Shown: in pieces, positions 57,556 through 64,000 of the stretch
Numbering within the stretch: the stretch's first letter is position 1
How the letters are laid out: every line of letters begins with the position of its first letter
Source: Palaemon carinicauda
Lineage: Eukaryota > Arthropoda > Malacostraca > Decapoda > Palaemonidae
Length of the DNA stretch: 64,000 bases
Reading direction: 5' to 3'
Assembly (NCBI RefSeq): GCF_036898095.1
Contig: NC_090745.1
Location: 87,025,748-87,089,747 of the forward strand
Program-made: the position numbers and the translations under genes
The notes under the pieces: generated by a model
Seen by the model: the letters and a program-made list of their open reading frames with translations, nothing else
Told to the model about the DNA's origin: nothing
The model's database searches: none

Positions 57556-60410
57556 ATTATTAAAGTAATTTGTATTTTTCCTAACTATATAAACCTGAGT
57601 TCTTTAATAGGAGTATAATTTCACTAAAGTTGGAATTCAGTTGTTAATACCCATAACAAAAGGTCATTAGTTCCTGTGAATCCTCACCTGACAGGAAATA
57701 AGCTAGCCTGATGGTTTCTCAAAGACAGAAGGATATAGCATTCCTGGAGATCTTGAATATGCTTGCTATCACAAAAAGATTTTTTGGGCTCAAGCCATGG
57801 CGTCCTGATGGAAGGTTCCTTTTTGGTAGCTTCCTTGGGTAAATAACTACTAAGATATTCCCAGAGAATTTAACCACAGGTTATCACAGAATTCTAACTT
57901 CTGGAGCGAGTATCCTAAAGGTTTCCCTTTTAAGACATCGTATATCAACAGGGGACGCATGTATTAACGCGCCACATAGCTATCTACACCCCGAACAGAG
58001 TTAATGCTTCGGTGTGTAAAGGCGGAGAATAGCTGGGAGCCATTCCATAACTAATCTCATCCGTGGCTACTTTTGGTACTCGAGACGTAAACAAACGGGC
58101 GCCATTGCTTAAATGACGTCACGTCCGTCTTCATCCTTTGTACAGTAGCTCGCCTTACTTAGACGGATTTTCCCTGTGCTATCTTTATCGCCTTGCATCT
58201 TTATCATGTCGCTACCTTCGGCCTCGCCTTCTTCTGGAAAGTTGAGTACAAGGTTCCAGTATTGTTTAGTTAAGCTCTGACCGTAAAGTAAATATTACTT
58301 TTCGAGATAATTGTTGTTTTGTGGCAGAGCTGTGCCTCTACCGGACCCGCCATTTTATGGCGTCGTTGTTGTTCTGCATGCCTTATTTAGTTAGCCACAA
58401 CAACGCTTCCGGCCTTATTTACTAATCGATAACATTAGTTTATTTAGTCTTCATAGCTAGGAACTTTTATATCGTGTTTTGACGCTTTTTACCGGTCATC
58501 GATTGCCCCATACCAGTTGGCTACTATAGCCCCCAGGCCAGAGCGCCTATATATTAGTGTTCATGCATGATCTTATCAGTGATCCTAGGCTTACTTATGA
58601 AGATAGTGGCATTATTTTACAATACTATTAACTGTGATGCAAGTGTTTTCGCCTTCAGGGACCATATAGGGGATAGGTTAGTTAGTGTGCCTTCCTAACC
58701 TAACCTACATGTAGGACCCCTATATGCTTCCTTCATCCCCCTGCCCTTGGGCATTCCCTCTGTGTAGCCTTGCTCCCCTTACCACGTAAGGGGATCAAGC
58801 TCTTACCAGAGTATGTTATCGCCTCTCTGTCCTCCCTAAGGGAATGAACCCCCCTTAGGGTTGCGCCTGAGAGTGAGGAACGGCTAGTCTTTCCTCTATT
58901 GCTAGGACTAAGTCTACGACTGTCCTGCGATAGCAATATGTCTTCTATCCTTCCTAGTTCAGGACGTTCATCCCTGCTCTAGGTTAGGTTTTGGAAGGGT
59001 CATTCTGTTCCTTGCTGAAACTGTACCCATGCACCGTTTCAGTCAGGCTGCCTTACCTTAGGTTAGGGAGTGTCCTCCCTTCCTTAGTGGCCGCTCTGGT
59101 ACAGAACCCCTTCCATGGAAGACTCTTCTCTTCTCCCCTCCCCACCTATCTCTTGTATAGCCTAGCCTATACTTAGGTTAGTCTATACCCATCTGTCCCC
59201 TGTCCTACAACTCCTCCTTAGGGTGGAGTGATAGGGCTACCTTGAGCTTCTGTGTACAGTCCGCTCTGGTACATATACCCTTCATAGTGTCCTATGGGGT
59301 TAGCCACTGGATGTGTTCTGTATACAGGGGTCTCCCCCTCTTTGGGTGTCCCCTAGCCCTCCCTTGGGCTACCCTAGCTCCCGGTCCTCTGCGGCCCCTG
59401 CTTCTGGGTGATAGAGCCAGCCTCTATCATGGGTACACCCTCTCAGGGGGGGATGTCTGGGAGTCCATGGCTGGACTCCTTACATCCCTCCCTCTGTCTC
59501 TTTCACTATTTGGGTGCCGGTCCCTTGCCGCCTCCACTGTCGGCGATACCCACCTCCTACCTTGGTGACTCACCCCATACCCCCATGGCCGCCAGTCCTC
59601 TGTGTGCCGGGGGACTGCCGCCTGCCGCCGGCTTCCAGCCGATGGCTCTCCCCCTTCCTCATAGCTTGGCCGTCCGCCCGCCGGCCGGCCCCCGGAGTGC
59701 CGGCATCCACTGCCGGCAACCCGGTTCTGCTATAACCATCCTTGTTCCTGTTACCAATCTGGCATCCTCCGGCTGCCGGAGCCGCCGCTCCCTCTGCCGG
59801 CGTGCCGCCGTTGTGCCGGCGGCCGCCACCCTGGTATTACTCTTGACTTATATTGTCTGTCCTAATGCCAGAAACTCTGCCGGAACCTCCCGGAGGCGTC
59901 AAGACGACTTGCACCCCCTTCTACTAGCTATCATCTGATACTGATAGCCCTACACTGCAACCAGATGGCCTGTTTACGTTAATGGATCAGTACCTTGGTA
60001 CTGTTCTACTGGTAATCATGCTGTCTTTTTGCATTCTTCAGATTTCCAGCATGCTGCGTGTATCTTAGCGCGGCTGGTTGCCGGAAGCAGTTACCCTTGG
60101 GGATCCTTTAGCCCCCTAATTTGGGACTGAGTGGCCTCAGTCCCAAACTTATCCTTGGCAATTCCCATGGAATTCCATTGCCCTATGGACTTCTACTGGA
60201 ATTCTATCCTGCGCCTTCGGCCACCTCGGATTATCCAAGGATGAAGCTTACGGTAACCAGCCGGGCGGGATGCACGGAGTATGTTTCTTTACTATCTCAA
60301 TCCTCTGTGCATCACACCCTTTATCAAGTTAAAATTAATGATTAATATTAACTTAGCTTAAGAGCCATTCTTATGACTCCCCCCATACTCATTTTCTCTT
60401 TCTTCCACAG
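57556..60410 (+). other. DIRS-H 5' repeat and leader, no gene
   Basis: It includes the presumed 5' terminal repeat, then pyrimidine-rich leader with repeated short phrases (CCTAACCTAACCTA near 58698, TAGGTTAG near 59050 and 59175) and a CCGCCGG-rich segment at 59620-59830. Frames at 59242-59938 are low complexity with no motif. It ends in TTTCTTCCACAG (60399-60410), a strong 3' splice site 9 bases before the Gag start. Confidence 0.5.
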
Positions 60411-60419
60411 GCGGAGCAG

Positions 60420-63400
60420 ATGAAGTGTGACTTCGACTTCTGCGCTGTGAAACGCCCGCACTTCTACGGGCATACGGCTTGCAGGACTCACGCCCCTTGT
60501 GCTAACAAGAAAGGGGATTTGAAATTCTGGGACCCGCTGAACTGTACGGTCTGCCAGGCTCACCTAGTTGATGCCTTCCATGACCCTCCCTCAGCGGAGG
60601 TCAGGGACACTTCTCGGGAGAAGCTACCCAAGTGGGTGCGTGGCTTCCAGAAGAATGCCACCGGACCGTACCTGGCCACTGAAGAATTGAGGTCACTTCT
60701 GTTCCCAAAGGCCTCCCCTGATTCTGTGGTGCCCAAGGATTTGATCCCCACTGTCCAAATTACGGTGGAACCAGATGTAGTCATGGCCCAGTCCATGCAC
60801 GAGTGCCGCCTGGATTCCGAAGATGATGAACACATGTCGGATATTTCGGAGGACACGGAGAAGACCCTTATGGCTCAAGGTGCTGAAGATGATGAGGACC
60901 AGGTGGAATACACCGAGTCGGAGCAAGAGGTCGCTCCTCCTTCCATCACCGCCCCTACTCCTACACCGACGGAAGTGTCTCTCCCGTCTACCTCCACTAC
61001 CCCGGAACCCATGCCATCCACCCAAGAGATGCTCCGGATGATCAAAGCCATCATGGACGACAGGCTGAAGGAAAATCAGGAGTTCATCAGGTCCATGATA
61101 GGATCCAAAGAACCGAAGAAGATCTCGGTTAAGGATCTCCCTGCTTGCTCACATGCCAACCCATGGAGGTATGCTGAGCATATGGTTATCGCGACCGGCA
61201 GGATCTTCGTCAGCGACAAGATCGGCACGGTCCCCCTGGAAGACGTGGAGTTCTTCCCAAACTTCGAGGCCTACCCGGACTGTTACGTCCGGCTACGCTC
61301 TGAACCTGCCTCTAAAGAAGAGACCGAACTAAAAGAGGAGATAGTGTTCGATCTCGCGAAGGCCCAGGCTATGCTAGCCAACACGTTTAAAAGTAGGGGT
61401 TTTACCTGCTCTAAGCTTGCGACCCTGAGCAAGAAGCACCCTACCTACGTCGCACCCGAGGATGCAGTCCTTCCATTCATGGAAAAGGCCTTCGCTGCGT
61501 GCCTCAAGGCTGTGGAAGAGGGAAAAGCCTGCCCTGCACTGGAGGAGTGCAGACCCTTCTCCATAGTGACTCCCCCCGACGCTCGACACTGGAAGGACAT
61601 CCAGCATACTTTCGTGGTGGGAAAGCTAGATCCTGACGTCGCCGGACGTCAGTTTAATGAAGACCTCCCGAAACTCAACGATCACCTCCTTCGTCGGGAA
61701 CAAGATACGAAGGAGAGGCTCGCAGCATCCATGTCCCACCAGGTCCAACTGGACATCATGGCCTGTGACACCAGAGTACCAGACCACTACATGGTACTTG
61801 CCAAATCCCACATGGCAACCCTGGTGAAGGATATGTACCACTTCATGAAGGCTCGGAGAGCCTGTCGTGAATTCGTGTTCGCAGGTGCCACTGTGAAACA
61901 TGAACCCCGGAGGCTGATTTCCTCCAACATCTGGGGTAAACACTTCTTTCCTTCTGACCTTGTGAAGGAGATCACCGACAAAGCCGCCACGGAGAATAGG
62001 AACCTTCTCCACAAGTGGGGCATGTCAAAAAATAGGAAATCCTTTCAGGACGACGGACCTCAACCTAAGAGGAAATCTTCCAAGCAGAAACCCCAGCAAC
62101 GTCAACCAAGACGTCAGTTTCCGGGACCCGCTACCTCCCAAGTGGCAGCTCAGCCACAGCAGACCTTTCAGCTGGTCACCCAACCGGTCTTGTCACAGTC
62201 ACCGGTTTTCACCCCTGCTTTCGAGCAACAGACGACTACCTTTCGTCCCAAAGGTAGAGGCTCAAGCAGAGGTGCAGGCAGAGACGCATCTCGCCGTCCC
62301 TCCAGAGGCAGAGGAGGAAAGGGAGCTAGCGGCCGAGGCAGTAAGCCCTCAGGACACCAGAAGCAACGAAGTGCTTCCGGTGGGAGGAAGACTCCGCCAA
62401 TTCCAGGATCGTTGGACCTTCGATCCCTGGGCACACAGCATCGTCAAGAAGGGTCTAGGCTGGAGTTGGACTCAACCACCCCCAACCTTCAAGCAATTCT
62501 TCCAACAATCAACCCCCCTTCTGGAAGAATATGTCCTAGATCTCTTGAACAAGAAGGTGATAAGGAAGGTAAAGTCCACCAGGTTCCAAGGGAGACTGTT
62601 TTGTGTCCCCAAGAAAGACTCCGACAAACTCAGAGTCATTCTGGACTTATCCCCCCTCAACAAGTTCATAGCGAACGACAAGTTCAAGATGCTGACTCTT
62701 CAACAGATAAGGACCCTTCTGCCTCGAGGTTCTTACACGGTCTCCATAGACCTGGCGGATGCCTACTGGCACGTTCCAATGAACCATCACGCTTCCTCCT
62801 ACCTAGGATTTCGACTCCAAAGGAAAAGCTACGCCTTCAGGGCCATGCCCTTCGGCCTCAATGTGGCCCCTCGGATCTTCACAAAGCTGGCGGACGCCAT
62901 AGTACAACAGCTCCGCCTCCAAGACGTCCAGGTGATGGCCTACCTCGACGATTGGCTTGTCTGGGCTCCATCGCCCGAGGATTGTGTAAAATCCTGCAGC
63001 AAAGTCACCCAGTACCTAGAACACCTGGGATTCAAGATAAACGTGAAGAAATCTCGCCTCTCTCCAGCTCAGAAGTTCCAATGGTTAGGAATCCAATGGA
63101 ACCTTCAGTCACACCGCCTTTCCATTCCCCAGAAGAAAAGGAAGGAAATAGCAGGGTCTGTCAAGCGACTACTGAAATCCAAGCGGATCTCAAGACGCCA
63201 GCAGGAACGAGTTCTAGGCTCTCTACAGTTCGCCTCAGTAACAAACCCAGTGCTTCGTGCACAGCTAAAGGATGCCGCGGGAGTCTGGAGACGTTCTGCA
63301 TCCATCGCTCGAAGAGACCTCAAGAGACGGCTCCCAAACAGACTTCGACTTCTCCTCAAGCCGTGGTCGGAAGCAAAGGCCCTGAAAAGGTCCATTCCTC

Positions 63401-63998
63401 TTCAACACCCACCTCCATCACTCAACATCCACACGGACGCTTCGCTGGAGGGTTGGGGAGGTCACTCCCACCAAAAACAGGCTCAAGGCACATGGTCTCC
63501 CCTGTTCAAGACGTTTCACATCAACATCTTGGAGGCCATGGCGGTCCTTCTAACTCTGAAGAAACTCTTCCCGCCTCCCTCGATCCATATTCGTCTAACC
63601 CTAGACAACTCGGTGGTAGTTCGATGTCTCAATCGCCAAGGCTCAAGATCGCCCCAGATAAATCAGGTGCTTCTCCCAATCTTCCGTCTGGCAGAGAAGA
63701 AGAAATGGCACCTGTCTGCAGTTCACCTACAAGGATTCCGCAACGTGACAGCGGATGCTCTATCTCGGACAAACCCGATAGAGTCGGAATGGTCTCTAGA
63801 CGCAAGATCATTCTCCTTCATCTCTCACCAAGTCCCAGAACTTCAGATAGATCTCTTCGCAACGAGCGACAACAATCAACTTCCTCGGTACGTGGCCCCG
63901 TACGAGGACCCCAAGGCAGAAGCAGTGGATGCCATGTCACTGGACTGGAACAGATGGTCCAAGATCTACCTGTTCCCTCCCACCAACCTTCTGCTTAA
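60420..63998 (+). CDS. DIRS-H Gag; frame remains open through RT
   Basis: The Gag protein proper is about 660 residues (to about 62400). The N-terminus has C21-x2-H24-x2-C27-x14-C42-x2-C45, identical in spacing to DIRS-D Gag. An acidic Ser/Thr/Pro-rich segment follows (about 135-210), then a conserved core (LEDVEFFPNFEAYP; GATVKHEPRRLISSNIWG, matching AEATIRHEPNRLIKAPIWG of D) and an RGG/RS-rich tail (PKGRGSSRGAGRD). Beyond about 62400 the same frame stays open to the window edge, but there it runs antiparallel to no known domain: RT-RNase H is encoded in the +1 frame over the same bases, so the extra ~530 residues are probably not Gag. The start Met follows a splice acceptor by 9 bases. Confidence 0.85.
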   Translation: MKCDFDFCAVKRPHFYGHTACRTHAPCANKKGDLKFWDPLNCTVCQAHLVDAFHDPPSAEVRDTSREKLPKWVRGFQKNATGPYLATEELRSLLFPKASPDSVVPKDLIPTVQITVEPDVVMAQSMHECRLDSEDDEHMSDISEDTEKTLMAQGAEDDEDQVEYTESEQEVAPPSITAPTPTPTEVSLPSTSTTPEPMPSTQEMLRMIKAIMDDRLKENQEFIRSMIGSKEPKKISVKDLPACSHANPWRYAEHMVIATGRIFVSDKIGTVPLEDVEFFPNFEAYPDCYVRLRSEPASKEETELKEEIVFDLAKAQAMLANTFKSRGFTCSKLATLSKKHPTYVAPEDAVLPFMEKAFAACLKAVEEGKACPALEECRPFSIVTPPDARHWKDIQHTFVVGKLDPDVAGRQFNEDLPKLNDHLLRREQDTKERLAASMSHQVQLDIMACDTRVPDHYMVLAKSHMATLVKDMYHFMKARRACREFVFAGATVKHEPRRLISSNIWGKHFFPSDLVKEITDKAATENRNLLHKWGMSKNRKSFQDDGPQPKRKSSKQKPQQRQPRRQFPGPATSQVAAQPQQTFQLVTQPVLSQSPVFTPAFEQQTTTFRPKGRGSSRGAGRDASRRPSRGRGGKGASGRGSKPSGHQKQRSASGGRKTPPIPGSLDLRSLGTQHRQEGSRLELDSTTPNLQAILPTINPPSGRICPRSLEQEGDKEGKVHQVPRETVLCPQERLRQTQSHSGLIPPQQVHSERQVQDADSSTDKDPSASRFLHGLHRPGGCLLARSNEPSRFLLPRISTPKEKLRLQGHALRPQCGPSDLHKAGGRHSTTAPPPRRPGDGLPRRLACLGSIARGLCKILQQSHPVPRTPGIQDKREEISPLSSSEVPMVRNPMEPSVTPPFHSPEEKEGNSRVCQATTEIQADLKTPAGTSSRLSTVRLSNKPSASCTAKGCRGSLETFCIHRSKRPQETAPKQTSTSPQAVVGSKGPEKVHSSSTPTSITQHPHGRFAGGLGRSLPPKTGSRHMVSPVQDVSHQHLGGHGGPSNSEETLPASLDPYSSNPRQLGGSSMSQSPRLKIAPDKSGASPNLPSGREEEMAPVCSSPTRIPQRDSGCSISDKPDRVGMVSRRKIILLHLSPSPRTSDRSLRNERQQSTSSVRGPVRGPQGRSSGCHVTGLEQMVQDLPVPSHQPSA

Positions 63999-64000
63999 AG
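61966..64000 (+). CDS. DIRS-H reverse transcriptase-RNase H (partial, +1 frame)
   Basis: The frame one base after Gag is open from 61966 to the window edge (678 codons), with RT-like sequence from about 62400. RT: GRLFCVPKKDSDKLRVILDL near 62590-62650, motif A in YTVSIDLADAYWHVPM (62725-62780), motif B in FRAMPFGLNVAPRIF (62836-62880), and catalytic YLDDW at 62941-62955. RNase H: first Asp in NIHTDASLEGWGG (63424-63462), ILEAMAVLLTL (63526-63558), LDNSVVVRCL (63601-63630), and DALSR at 63754-63768. The linker DWNRWSKIYLFPPTN ends at the window border. Every motif matches DIRS-D. No early Met precedes the RT domain in this frame, so translation by +1 frameshift from Gag is likely. All catalytic residues are present. 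Confidence 0.92.

Larger units (their letters stand above)
57556..64000 (+). mobile_element. DIRS-type retrotransposon H (5' part, runs off the window)
   Basis: The start is placed where AATTTGTATTTTTCCTAAC appears, the same words as the DIRS-F outer end; the other end is outside the window, so the inverted repeat cannot be confirmed. A 2.85-kb leader is followed by Gag (60420 on) and RT-RNase H in the +1 frame, both open to the window edge. It is the only plus-strand DIRS here and belongs with D and F. Base composition of its coding part is GC-rich with almost no stops, so it looks young and possibly intact. Confidence 0.8.

Noticed and set aside
62400..63998. Gag-frame extension as a real ~1,190-residue fusion protein
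   Set aside because: The +1 frame over the same bases carries all RT and RNase H motifs. The Gag-frame sequence there is low-similarity and Ser/Pro/Arg-rich, typical of an off-frame reading of GC-rich coding DNA.

Overview
The window is 64 kb of animal nuclear DNA, most likely from a decapod crustacean. There is no dense gene layout. Instead there are long (GA)n and (TA)n tracts, a tRNA-type SINE and a (TAA)n-tailed repeat of kinds I associate with decapods, and a deep nest of transposable elements. The one convincing piece of a host gene is a 171-bp exon on the minus strand (57296-57466). It encodes 57 residues of mitochondrial succinate-semialdehyde dehydrogenase (ALDH5A1 family), with clean splice sites and phase 0 at both ends. 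Most of the window may therefore be transposon-filled intron of that gene, although no second exon was found.

The bulk consists of DIRS-type (tyrosine-recombinase) retrotransposons. Seven copies can be separated, named A-H here, with C reserved for a foldback. A, B, E and G form one group and D, F and H another. A to G are read on the minus strand and H on the plus strand. A, D, F and G show the diagnostic DIRS plan: inverted terminal repeats plus an internal complementary region (ICR) equal to the two outer ends joined head to head. B shows its left half only. Order on the sense strand is Gag, reverse transcriptase/RNase H, then tyrosine recombinase (YR). All complete copies carry frameshifts or deletions except the visible part of H, whose Gag and RT-RNase H frames are open to the window edge.

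Layout: 1-965 flank with an unclassified repeat and GA tracts; 966-7545 DIRS-A; 7546-9729 unassigned; 9730-19690 DIRS-B, split by an autonomous Tigger element with an intact transposase (12326-16285); 19745-31016 a foldback (C) interrupted by a deleted Tigger (20119-20891) and by DIRS-D (20915-30868), itself cut by another Tigger derivative (22597-24569); 31013-38126 DIRS-E, containing a 1.7-kb TTAA-flanked element and a miniature LTR element (TRIM); 38127-57003 a hAT element with a broken transposase, into which DIRS-F inserted (41889-56677), into which DIRS-G inserted (48964-56014), into which a (TAA)n-tailed repeat inserted; 57296-57466 the host exon; 57556-64000 the 5' part of DIRS-H.

The most interesting signals are the hidden host exon; near-perfect U1 snRNA-like/5' splice-site sequences at the ends of four DIRS copies; a different in-Gag minisatellite in each related DIRS copy; Gag fragments pasted into RT in two copies; a Cys/His motif shared by otherwise divergent Gag N-termini; the conserved +1 Gag/RT frame relation; and a PCNA-binding-like motif at the C-terminus of the Tigger transposase.
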